A stretch of 12,953 nt of DNA from an uncultured Gloeocapsa sp. Its GTDB lineage: Bacteria; Cyanobacteriota; Cyanobacteriia; Cyanobacteriales; Gloeocapsaceae. The notes under the pieces are model-generated. The model was not told the DNA's origin, made no database searches, and worked only from the letters and a program-made list of their open reading frames with translations. The first letter of the stretch is position 1. Each line of letters begins with the position of its first letter. The DNA lies in NCBI GenBank assembly GCA_937930495.1, contig CALGKL010000077.1, positions 1 to 12,953 on the forward strand, read 5' to 3'. Position numbers and translations under genes: made by a program. This document shows positions 6,765 through 12,953 of this stretch, one piece after another.

Positions 6765-8260
6765 AAATTCAAATCAACGGCGATGCGATGACCACAACTC
6801 ATTCCCGAGAAAGCCACAGCATTTAAACCTTGACCAGGAAAAGTACTATCCCCAACGCAGTATAATCCAGGTATAGCGGTTTTATTAAAAGGCATTCCTA
6901 ACAAACCATAGGTTTTCCCGCGGGGTATAGGACCATAAGTACCATCTTGTCGCCTCAAAAAGCGTCGATGGGTTCGAGGTGTACCCACTTCTTGATAATC
7001 TAATCCCGCGATTAATCCCGGAAAGATTTTCTCTAGGCGATCGATAACAGCATTGGCTGTAGCCTCTTTTTTCTGTTCATAAGCTTTGGGACTGAGATTT
7101 TGCCATTCATCAATCCAACTTGGGGTAAAACTGTGAATAATATGATAACCAGTTGGGGCTAAATCAGGGTCTAAGAGAGTAGGTATCGAGACAAAAACCG
7201 TTCCACAGGAAGCTTCCATCTTATCCCAATCTTCTAAGAGTATATGATGACATTCTGTCCCTGGGGGAAGAACTTCTGCTTTCACCCCAAGATGTAAACT
7301 CAGAAAACTAGGGGATTTTTGATAACGTTGTTGCCAGCGCTTCTCCTGTGGAGGTATCATTTCTGGTGGTAATAACGAAGAGAAGGTATCCCAACGAGTA
7401 CAATTGGACACTATTCGTTTAGCGTAAAATTCTTCCCCTGTAGCGATTCGTACCCCGATCGCTTTTTTCCCTTTCGTTAAAATATTGGTTACCCTCGCTT
7501 GATATTTAATTTCTCCATCGTAGTTTTCTAACCCTTGGACTAGTTTTTGGGCGATTTGACCTACTCCTCCTTTAGGATAGTTAATACCTCCATAATGTCG
7601 GTCTGAGAATACCATCCCCGCGTTAATCATCGGTGTTCGTTGTGCAGGTACTACCGACCAACAATAACACTCCATATCGATAAATTTCAATAATTGGGGG
7701 TCTCTGATGTATTGGCGCGCTACATCTCCTGTATTCAACGGTAGATATTTAACCAATCCCAAACAAGCACCTGGATTTTGGCAAAATACCCTAGTCAGAT
7801 AACGAGGTTCTTCCAGAGATAATAGAGGAATAGAGTTTAAACAGTTAAATACTCGCCAACATTCGTCATAAAATTTCCTGATTCCCTCTCTTTCGTGGGG
7901 AAAGTGGCTAGAAAGTTCTTGTAAGAATTTTTCGTAATCTCGATGAACTTTTACTTCTAAATCGTAGGGGAGGTGATAATGGATTTGCACTAAGTCAGGA
8001 ATTGTTTCTAATTCAACGTTTACAGCCTCTAGAGCACGAGTTAACAGGTTCGTTGTTCCTTTTTGACCAAAACCAAAAATCATCGATGCTCCTACGTCAA
8101 AGCGATAGCCTTCCCTTTCAAAGTATCCCGCACTACCTCCAGGAATGATATAGCTTTCTAGTACTAAAACTTTTGCACCTTTAGCTACTAGTTGTGTAGC
8201 GGTAACTAATCCTCCAATTCCTGAACCGATGACTATTACGTCGTACTCGTTTGTGGTCAT
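6761..8260 (-). CDS. crtH: carotenoid cis-trans isomerase CrtH (prolycopene isomerase)
   Basis: It is an FAD-dependent isomerase that turns 7,9,9',7'-tetra-cis-lycopene into all-trans-lycopene, completing the plant-type desaturation route of cyanobacteria. The 499-residue product starts with the dinucleotide motif [10 protein letters not shown] at 10-19, followed by the acidic end of the second strand ([15 protein letters not shown]). The region [16 protein letters not shown] is typical of CrtISO rather than CrtI. The C-terminal FAD motif [26 protein letters not shown] lies close to the end. I chose ATG at 8260; a TTG two codons upstream (8266-8264) is also in frame but gives only two extra residues. 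The 3' end overlaps the cyclo-ligase start by 4 bases. A good -10 element lies 35 bases upstream, so the gene may have its own promoter in addition to read-through from the beta-CASP gene. Confidence 0.93.
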   Translation of the reverse strand: MTTNEYDVIVIGSGIGGLVTATQLVAKGAKVLVLESYIIPGGSAGYFEREGYRFDVGASMIFGFGQKGTTNLLTRALEAVNVELETIPDLVQIHYHLPYDLEVKVHRDYEKFLQELSSHFPHEREGIRKFYDECWRVFNCLNSIPLLSLEEPRYLTRVFCQNPGACLGLVKYLPLNTGDVARQYIRDPQLLKFIDMECYCWSVVPAQRTPMINAGMVFSDRHYGGINYPKGGVGQIAQKLVQGLENYDGEIKYQARVTNILTKGKKAIGVRIATGEEFYAKRIVSNCTRWDTFSSLLPPEMIPPQEKRWQQRYQKSPSFLSLHLGVKAEVLPPGTECHHILLEDWDKMEASCGTVFVSIPTLLDPDLAPTGYHIIHSFTPSWIDEWQNLSPKAYEQKKEATANAVIDRLEKIFPGLIAGLDYQEVGTPRTHRRFLRRQDGTYGPIPRGKTYGLLGMPFNKTAIPGLYCVGDSTFPGQGLNAVAFSGMSCGHRIAVDLNL

Positions 8261-8294
8261 AAACAATGATATTGTAACTAATCCTTAACAGTCT

Positions 8295-8321
8295 ATTATA
8301 GATATTTTGGACCAGTGTCAG
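8295..8321 (-). promoter_or_regulatory. candidate promoter of crtH
   Basis: On the - strand, CTGACA (8321-8316) is followed by a 15-base spacer and a perfect TATAAT (8300-8295). It leads into an mRNA starting near 8288 with a leader of about 28 bases. The -10 is exact; the spacer is shorter than the usual 16-18. It sits in the 86-base gap between the beta-CASP gene and crtH. Confidence 0.45.
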
Positions 8322-8328
8322 TTCCATT

Positions 8329-8346
8329 TGCTCTCTTTGCAGAGCA
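8329..8346 (-). other. short stem-loop directly after the beta-CASP gene
   Basis: A perfect 6-bp stem TGCTCT/AGAGCA with a 6-base loop lies directly 3' of the stop codon at 8347-8349 on the - strand. No T-run follows, so it is a poor intrinsic terminator; it could be an mRNA 3'-end stabiliser or chance. Confidence 0.3.
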
Positions 8347-9960
8347 CTAGGAATTCGGGGATTCGATTTTTGGTTCAAATACCGGACAACACCCGTCAGC
8401 GGTAACTTTAAATCCATACAGGGGAGAGGCTTCATTCCAACAGCGTTGACCTCTAAAATAATAACAAGTATTGCAACAATCGATATCCGTCCGTTTTCTC
8501 CCTTGATTACTTTGTTGGATTAATTCTCTTTGGGATACACCTCTGATTAGTAGTTCTTCACCTTGCCAACGTGCTTCTATAATACCAGTATCAGAGAAAT
8601 TGGACCAACGAGGATCGCTACTGATTTGTTGGGGTAAAGTAATGGTTATTTGAGAGTTATCTTCGTTTAATTCTCCTTCGTATTGGTTTTGACGTGGTAT
8701 GGTAGGTTGAATAAATTTTTCCCCTAGGGGTAATTCGACTAAAACATTTTGAGCGGGAGAATGGAGTTGATAACGGTTTTGCAACTCCTCTAAACTGGTT
8801 AAGTCTGCTAGATAATTGGGTGAACCATGGACGAAAATAATATGTTGTGGTCGCAGGTTATGGATCAATTGCGTTGTATTACGACTATCGCTATGTTCAG
8901 CTAATAAGTAAGTATCTAATTTCAGGTTATCTCTAGTTTGTTCTAGTCTAGCTAACTCTTCGCTATAATGTCGTTCGGGAACCAGTATTAACCAGTTACC
9001 AGAGTGACAATAATTTACCCAATCAGTTTGGTGATCAGCAACGACAATTGAGGGGGTTTTACCTAGATGGGGGATCTTTTGAGGGGATAATCTCCCCATT
9101 CTCGGACATACTCTCTCATCCCAGAATAAGGGTTGATGTTTAGCAAAGTTTTGGACCGTAGAGGGTAAATAGGAAAGAATCTCTAGATATCGGTCACAAG
9201 CGATCGCAACTCCTTCATCCACCCAAATATCGATATCTTTTCCTGTAAACAAATAATGCGATCGCAATAATTTCAGAATTTCTTGGGCTAGACCAAATAA
9301 AGGAACAGGTAGTAAAATACTCTGATTACTCTCGATTCCTTGTTTAAGAATTTCCATCAAGTGTTTTTCCTGTTGACGTCGATGGGGATGACGAGAAGTT
9401 CCATAAGTACCTTCGACAATCAACACATCGGGATTGATTCCCCTGATATTCTCTAGAGATAATCCCTCCACTAGTTGTAAATTCGATAGACAAAAATCTC
9501 CCGTATAAAACAGCTTATAGGTACGTATGGGGGTTTTATACTTTAATAATATACAAGCGGCTCCTGGTAAATGTCCCGCGGGGAATAATTCTACGCTGAG
9601 ATGTTCATTCAGTCGCCAAGGCGATCGCCAAGATAGAGTCTGACATAAATTCGGAGGTACTTCTGCAGTTAACCAATTAAGGGGTAACAGTTTCGCCGTA
9701 ACTTCACTAGCGTAGATAGGTATTTCTGGATAAGCTCGATGTAGTGCAAGTATCCCTTTGGCGTGGTCACTGTGAGCATGACTACAGATTACCCAATCCA
9801 CAGGAGGTTGATTAATACTGAGTAGAGGTTCGATGGTAGTTAACCCGCAATCAAGCAGGATACGATATTTACCGAAATTGATTAGTAAACATACTCCTTC
9901 GGTACTGTTATGACCTACACCATAGGTATAGCAAGATAGCTGATGTTGGGCAAGGGTCAT
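8347..9960 (-). CDS. beta-CASP metallo-beta-lactamase protein with Cys-rich C-terminus
   Basis: The 537-residue protein has the MBL metal motif SHAHSDH (His61, His63, Asp65, His66), a further His in FPAGHLPGA (130), TGDF (Asp155) and FVHGSP (His378). The beta-CASP insert is marked by VEGTYG (motif A, Glu183), LLPVPLFGLAQEILKLL (217-233) and LLAEHSDSRN (His356). This architecture is that of the CPSF-73/RNase J superfamily, so a nuclease acting on RNA or DNA is likely, but the substrate is not known. The end is unusual: about residues 425-480 are a separate beta-rich part. CCNTCYYFRGQRCW (495-508) and ADGCCPVFEP (521-530) then place six cysteines (495, 496, 499, 507, 524, 525) in a possible Zn or Fe-S site. 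ATG at 9960 fits the upstream promoter. It is the first gene of the - strand block and divergent from tyrS. It is not close enough to RNase J itself to give a symbol. Confidence 0.85.
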   Translation of the reverse strand: MTLAQHQLSCYTYGVGHNSTEGVCLLINFGKYRILLDCGLTTIEPLLSINQPPVDWVICSHAHSDHAKGILALHRAYPEIPIYASEVTAKLLPLNWLTAEVPPNLCQTLSWRSPWRLNEHLSVELFPAGHLPGAACILLKYKTPIRTYKLFYTGDFCLSNLQLVEGLSLENIRGINPDVLIVEGTYGTSRHPHRRQQEKHLMEILKQGIESNQSILLPVPLFGLAQEILKLLRSHYLFTGKDIDIWVDEGVAIACDRYLEILSYLPSTVQNFAKHQPLFWDERVCPRMGRLSPQKIPHLGKTPSIVVADHQTDWVNYCHSGNWLILVPERHYSEELARLEQTRDNLKLDTYLLAEHSDSRNTTQLIHNLRPQHIIFVHGSPNYLADLTSLEELQNRYQLHSPAQNVLVELPLGEKFIQPTIPRQNQYEGELNEDNSQITITLPQQISSDPRWSNFSDTGIIEARWQGEELLIRGVSQRELIQQSNQGRKRTDIDCCNTCYYFRGQRCWNEASPLYGFKVTADGCCPVFEPKIESPNS

Positions 9961-9977
9961 AAATCGGTAGAATGTTA

Positions 9978-10006
9978 ATTATCATCTTTTGAGCTAATAT
10001 TGTACA
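9978..10006 (-). promoter_or_regulatory. candidate promoter of the beta-CASP gene
   Basis: On the - strand, TGTACA (10006-10001) is separated by exactly 17 bases from GATAAT (9983-9978), five of six matches to the -10 consensus. The start codon at 9960 lies a short leader downstream. The 64-base divergent gap 9961-10024 must also hold any tyrS promoter, which I could not define. Confidence 0.45.
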
Positions 10007-10024
10007 CTGCTGTTAACCTAACTA

Positions 10025-11236
10025 ATGAAAGAGCAAGAATCACCATTTAATCTAGATTGGCTAAAACGCGGGACTGTCGAGATTTTCCCTGACCAACCCG
10101 AGGAAAATTTAATTAACACTTTGCAACAAAACTCACGTCCTTTGCGGATTAAACTAGGTATAGACCCAACAGGAACACAATTACATTTAGGTCATAGTAT
10201 TCCTTTTCGGAAATTAAGAGCTTTTCAAGACGCAGGACATACAGCGGTGGTAATCATCGGGGATTTTACCGCTAGAATCGGCGATCCAACCGGAAAATCA
10301 GAAGTACGTCGTCAATTAACCCCAGCAGAAGTTCAGGAAAATGCTCAAGATTATCTTAAGCAATTGAAACCAATTCTCGATTTTGAGACTCCAGGACGTT
10401 TGGAAATTCGCTACAACTCCGAATGGTTATCCCAGCTAGACCTAAGCAAGATTCTAGAGTTATTATCGACGATGACAGTTTCCCAAATGCTAGCTAAAGA
10501 GGGTTTTTCCCAACGTTATGCACAAGAAAACCCCATTTTTCTCCACGAGTTTCTCTATCCTTTGATGCAAGGTTATGATTCAGTAATGGTAGAAGCAGAT
10601 GTAGAATTAGGAGGAACTGATCAAAAATTTAACATCGCTGTTGGTCGTGATTTACAGCGTCATTTTCAGAAAAAACCTCAATTTGGACTCCTGTTACCCA
10701 TCCTCATTGGTACAGATGGAGAACAAAAAATGTCTAAATCTCTGAATAATTATGTAGGTTTAACCGAAGATCCCCTCTCAATGTATTCTAAATTAGAAAA
10801 AACCCCCGATAAGTTGTTAAAAGACTACTTTGAGTTATTAACCGATATCCCCCTAGAAACAATTCCTGATAACCCTAGAGAAGCACAAAAATTACTAGCT
10901 TTAAACGTTGTTAGTCAATATCACGGGGAAAATGCAGCCATTCAAGCTCAAACTAACGCTATGGAAATTGTTTTGGGAGGAAAAACCACTTCAGCAGCAG
11001 GAATTAGGGAATATTCCCTCAGGGAGGTAAAATTCCCCGTAAAATTATTTTATCTCCTAAGCGCAAGTGGATTATGTCAAACTAGCGGTGAAGGGAGAAG
11101 ACAAATTCAAGGTGGCGCAGTCAAATTAGATGGCGATCGCCTCGATGAGGTAGAGACCACTTTTGCGAGTCCCGAGGAATTGTGCGATCGCGTCTTACAA
11201 GTAGGTAAAAAGAAATTTGTGCGTTTAGTACCATGA
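10025..11236 (+). CDS. tyrS: tyrosyl-tRNA synthetase
   Basis: It charges tRNA-Tyr with tyrosine using ATP, in the cytosol. The 403-residue class I synthetase has the tyrosine-binding start [17 protein letters not shown] (44-60) with the HIGH-type motif HLGH at 54-57. It also has [14 protein letters not shown] at 78-91, [20 protein letters not shown] with GTDQ at 197-200, and the KMSKS loop at 235-239. The C-terminal part from about 335 is an S4 RNA-binding domain ([29 protein letters not shown]). The HLGH/KMSKS spacing and short N-terminus fit the TyrZ-like branch rather than the E. coli TyrS branch, but I keep the general symbol. It leads an operon: its stop overlaps the pyrF start as ATGA. 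No clear Shine-Dalgarno precedes the ATG. Two HIP1 sites lie in the S4 region. Confidence 0.96.
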   Translation: MKEQESPFNLDWLKRGTVEIFPDQPEENLINTLQQNSRPLRIKLGIDPTGTQLHLGHSIPFRKLRAFQDAGHTAVVIIGDFTARIGDPTGKSEVRRQLTPAEVQENAQDYLKQLKPILDFETPGRLEIRYNSEWLSQLDLSKILELLSTMTVSQMLAKEGFSQRYAQENPIFLHEFLYPLMQGYDSVMVEADVELGGTDQKFNIAVGRDLQRHFQKKPQFGLLLPILIGTDGEQKMSKSLNNYVGLTEDPLSMYSKLEKTPDKLLKDYFELLTDIPLETIPDNPREAQKLLALNVVSQYHGENAAIQAQTNAMEIVLGGKTTSAAGIREYSLREVKFPVKLFYLLSASGLCQTSGEGRRQIQGGAVKLDGDRLDEVETTFASPEELCDRVLQVGKKKFVRLVP

Positions 11237-11946
11237 GTAATTATCTCGAGCGAATCATAGTCCCCCTAGATGTACCTACCCTAGAGGAAGCCATAACCCT
11301 AGTCGATCGACTTCCTGAAGTCAGTTTCTGGAAAGTCGGTTTAGAATTATTCGTCGGGACAGGACCCCTCATTCTTGCTAAACTCAAAGACAGAGAAAAA
11401 CGAATCTTTCTCGACCTAAAATTCCACGATATCCCCAATACTATAGCTGGTGCTTGTCGTTGTGCCCAAAATTATCAAGTAGATTTACTCACTCTCCATA
11501 TTACCGCAGGTAAAAAAGCCTTACAAGCGGCTCAAAACGCTTTTAACCCTAATCAACCTATCCCTAAATTACTCGGAATAACCCTGTTAACTAGTTTAAA
11601 CTCCCGTGATTTAGCTTTTGATTTGGGAATACCCCTAGAATTACCAGAATATGTGCTGAAAATGGCACTTTTAGCCCAAGAATTAGGTTTGAATGGGGTA
11701 GTTTGTTCTCCCCAAGAAGTCCCACAACTCAGAGAAACCTGTAATCAAGACTTTTTACTGGTTTGTCCCGGAGTAAGACCAAAATGGGCTCATATGGGCA
11801 ATAATGATGACCAAAGTAGAACTTTAACACCCCTAGAAGCAATTAGAGCAGGTGCAGATTATTTAGTGATTGGACGTCCTTTGACTCAAGCTCCTCACCC
11901 TGAAATAGCTTGGTCAAATCTTCGAGCTGAGTTAGAAAATGTCTAG
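11233..11946 (+). CDS. pyrF: orotidine 5'-phosphate decarboxylase
   Basis: It decarboxylates OMP to UMP, the last step of de novo pyrimidine synthesis. The 237-residue TIM barrel shows the substrate Asp in PLDVP (Asp13), Lys34 in SFWKVGLE and the catalytic Asp61-Lys63-Asp66 array in [10 protein letters not shown]. Ser/Thr-rich LLTSL lies at 118-122. The phosphate-binding residues are Gln194 in DDQSR and Arg215 in VIGRPLTQ. The set is complete, so the enzyme should be active. It overlaps tyrS by 4 bases and the next gene by 8, which points to one transcript and coupled translation. Confidence 0.95.
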   Translation: MSNYLERIIVPLDVPTLEEAITLVDRLPEVSFWKVGLELFVGTGPLILAKLKDREKRIFLDLKFHDIPNTIAGACRCAQNYQVDLLTLHITAGKKALQAAQNAFNPNQPIPKLLGITLLTSLNSRDLAFDLGIPLELPEYVLKMALLAQELGLNGVVCSPQEVPQLRETCNQDFLLVCPGVRPKWAHMGNNDDQSRTLTPLEAIRAGADYLVIGRPLTQAPHPEIAWSNLRAELENV

Positions 11947-12499
11947 ATGGTTCAAAAATAAACTCAAAACCATTACTATTTTTCTAGGAGTTGGTTTGAT
12001 TCAGTTTGGTTTGATCATCCCTAGTCATCCTCAACCAACTTGTACAAAAGATATCAATCAACTCGTCGAACAATTGTTAAAAGACTTACCCCACTATACT
12101 AATCGAGTCATTCGCAGGGCACAATCTTTAGAAGTTTCTGACCTCCAAATTCGCCATATCATCGCTGTATCTCCACCAGAATTTGAACCTTTACCTCTAC
12201 CTCAACGTCAATATACTAGAGTCTTTACCGATTCACCCACACAAATATTTTTTACCACCCTAGAGAGAAGATATAGACAAAATCAAGCAGTTGAAACCCA
12301 GGGTTTTCATCGGTTATTTTTAGTAGAAACTCCACAAGGGTGGGATTTTTTATTGTTACTCTCAGCTAATCAAACCCAAGAATCGGTTACTCCACCCCGT
12401 GAAAGCAACCAAAGTGCGATCGCCTCAGCTATTCGTCTTTGGTTAAGGGATTATGATTCTTTTTGTGCTTTCCATTCAATTGGGGTCTCTAATAAATAG
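11939..12499 (+). CDS. small exported or membrane-anchored protein, unknown function; 3' end inside a CRISPR repeat
   Basis: The 186-residue product begins with a basic N-end and one hydrophobic segment (about 11-28), either a signal peptide or an uncleaved anchor; the bulk would lie in the periplasm or lumen. The soluble part has a Cys at 35, a helix-like [20 protein letters not shown] and a beta-rich middle ([39 protein letters not shown]). It ends in a short amphipathic helix ([10 protein letters not shown]). I do not recognise a named family. The start ATG overlaps pyrF by 8 bases, so it is the third gene of the tyrS operon. Oddly, residues 178-186 and the stop come from the first copy of the CRISPR repeat, starting at 12468. 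The natural C-terminus probably lay near residue 177. A HIP1 site at 12417 within the gene argues it is native chromosome. Confidence 0.75.
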   Translation: MSRWFKNKLKTITIFLGVGLIQFGLIIPSHPQPTCTKDINQLVEQLLKDLPHYTNRVIRRAQSLEVSDLQIRHIIAVSPPEFEPLPLPQRQYTRVFTDSPTQIFFTTLERRYRQNQAVETQGFHRLFLVETPQGWDFLLLLSANQTQESVTPPRESNQSAIASAIRLWLRDYDSFCAFHSIGVSNK

Positions 12500-12503
12500 A
12501 GAC

Positions 12504-12531
12504 AGGAGGCAGGAGGCAGGAGGCAGGAGGC
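12504..12531. repeat. heptamer tandem repeat (AGGAGGC)x4 forming most of the trailer-end spacer
   Basis: Four exact tandem copies of AGGAGGC fill the first 28 bases of the 43-base spacer 12504-12546; the remainder is AGGGCAGCGGGTTTA. Heptamer tandem repeats are widespread in cyanobacterial intergenic DNA. It could be a spacer taken from such a locus, or an expansion that arose in place. Confidence 0.9.
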
Positions 12532-12740
12532 AGGGCAGCGGGTTTAGTTTCCATTCAATTGGGGTCTCTAATAAATAGAGACATAAACTTTAAGTCCAAT
12601 AATCAGGAATTTCTAGCCAAATTGGGTTTCCATTCAATTGGGGTCTCTAATAAATAGAGACCCTTCTTTACTTTTTTCCTCTTTAATATTAATAAGTGTT
12701 TCCATTCAATTGGGGTCTCTAATAAATAGAGACTTTTTAA

Positions 12741-12771
12741 CAAAAGGGAGGTGGAAACCTTTTGCGCAAAA
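12741..12771. repeat. inverted repeats within the spacer 12734-12773
   Basis: CAAAAGG (12741-12747) pairs with CCTTTTG (12758-12764). TTTTGCGCAAAA (12760-12771) is a 12-base perfect palindrome overlapping it. Two alternative hairpins could therefore form in one 40-base spacer. Confidence 0.8.
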
Positions 12772-12893
12772 CTGTTTCCATTCAATTGGGGTCTCTAATA
12801 AATAGAGACACAAAATTCATTAATTAACGACTTATTGTGGGATTTCTTAAAGTTTCCATTCAATTGGGGTCTCTAATAAATAGAGACTAAGTA

Positions 12894-12920
12894 AAACGGT
12901 TGCGTCAAAACAACCATTTT
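12894..12920 (+). terminator. terminator-like hairpin inside the last complete spacer (12888-12922)
   Basis: On the + strand GGTTG (12899-12903) pairs with CAACC (12912-12916) across an 8-base loop. The stem extends through flanking A-runs and T-runs with one mismatch, and a run of T follows. This is the layout of an intrinsic terminator. It is not in the proposed direction of array transcription, so it is more likely an imprint of the protospacer than a working terminator here. Confidence 0.4.
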
Positions 12921-12953
12921 TTGTTTCCATTCAATTGGGGTCTCTAATAAATA

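Larger units (their letters stand above)
12468..12953 (-). CRISPR. CRISPR array, type III-like repeat, 7 repeats visible and 6 spacers, continues past the window
   Basis: The 36-base repeats start at 12468, 12547, 12626, 12698, 12774, 12852 and 12923 (the last cut by the edge after 31 bases). On the + strand each begins GTTTCCATTCAATTGGG and ends with the stem GTCTCTA-ATAAA-TAGAGAC. Copies 2-6 are identical and copy 7 matches over its visible part. Copy 1 differs only in its first base (C for G). Spacers measure 43, 43, 36, 40, 42 and 35 bases. Read on the - strand, a 7-bp hairpin opens the repeat and it closes with GAATGGAAAC. This is very close in plan to the repeats of Synechocystis 6803 CRISPR2 and CRISPR3, which are tied to type III systems. 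I infer - strand transcription, a leader to the right, and the trailer end at 12468. No cas genes are visible here. Confidence 0.97.

Noticed and set aside
8261..8266. TTG start two codons upstream for crtH
   Set aside because: The ATG at 8260 begins two codons later and leaves the full FAD motif; no ribosome site favours TTG.
8181..8435. 84-codon - strand ORF between crtH and the beta-CASP gene
   Set aside because: It overlaps the ends of two well-supported genes in another frame and its product has no recognisable features.
9989..10017. TTGAGC plus GTTAAC at 17 bases as a tyrS promoter
   Set aside because: The -10 match is poor and too near the start codon; other hexamer pairs in the gap are no better.
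12603..12785. 60-codon - strand ORF in the CRISPR region
   Set aside because: It is made of repeat units and spacers; the repeated peptide is just the repeat translated.

Overview
The window is cyanobacterial chromosome. It is AT-rich, the palindrome GCGATCGC (HIP1) recurs about a dozen times (for example at 1159, 2248, 6675, 6710 and 11185), and it carries a carotenoid cis-trans isomerase of the CrtH type. The CRISPR repeat also has the form known from Synechocystis-like cyanobacteria. The species cannot be fixed from this sequence; a low-GC unicellular or colonial cyanobacterium is the best guess.

Layout from left to right. The first 206 bases hold the 3' end of an unrecognised membrane-protein gene, whose stop codon lies inside a tRNA-Leu(GAG) gene on the opposite strand (188-268). 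recJ (315-2471) follows on the + strand. A 304-base gap (2472-2775) holds a possible decayed small gene on the - strand and a competing 39-codon + strand ORF. Next is an exported protein combining a YbaY-like and a META domain (2776-3819). It converges, with no spacer at all, on a block of five - strand genes occupying 9960 to 3820. Read in transcription order these are a beta-CASP metallo-beta-lactamase protein with a Cys-rich tail, crtH, a 5-formyltetrahydrofolate cyclo-ligase gene (4-base overlap with crtH), UDP-glucuronate decarboxylase and UDP-glucose 6-dehydrogenase. A divergent intergenic region (9961-10024) separates this block from a + strand operon of tyrS, pyrF and a small exported or anchored protein. 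All three genes of that operon overlap their neighbours by 4 to 8 bases.

The right end (12468 to beyond 12953) is a CRISPR array with seven visible 36-base repeats, the last cut by the window edge, and six spacers of 35-43 bases. Read on the - strand the repeat is a 5' hairpin followed by an A/T-rich linker and a GAATGGAAAC end. This matches the style of the type III-associated repeats of Synechocystis PCC 6803. The array is therefore probably transcribed right to left, and its leader and any cas genes would lie outside the window. No cas gene is visible here.

The housekeeping genes look ordinary. The two nucleotide-sugar enzymes act in sequence (UDP-glucose to UDP-glucuronate to UDP-xylose), presumably for exopolysaccharide or cell-wall glycans. 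The points most worth a second look are at the array. The last CRISPR repeat supplies the last nine codons and the stop of the upstream protein gene, and the oldest spacer is mostly a heptamer tandem repeat. One spacer looks like an intrinsic terminator in the orientation a type III crRNA would need to target the RNA. I saw no clearly new multi-gene system.
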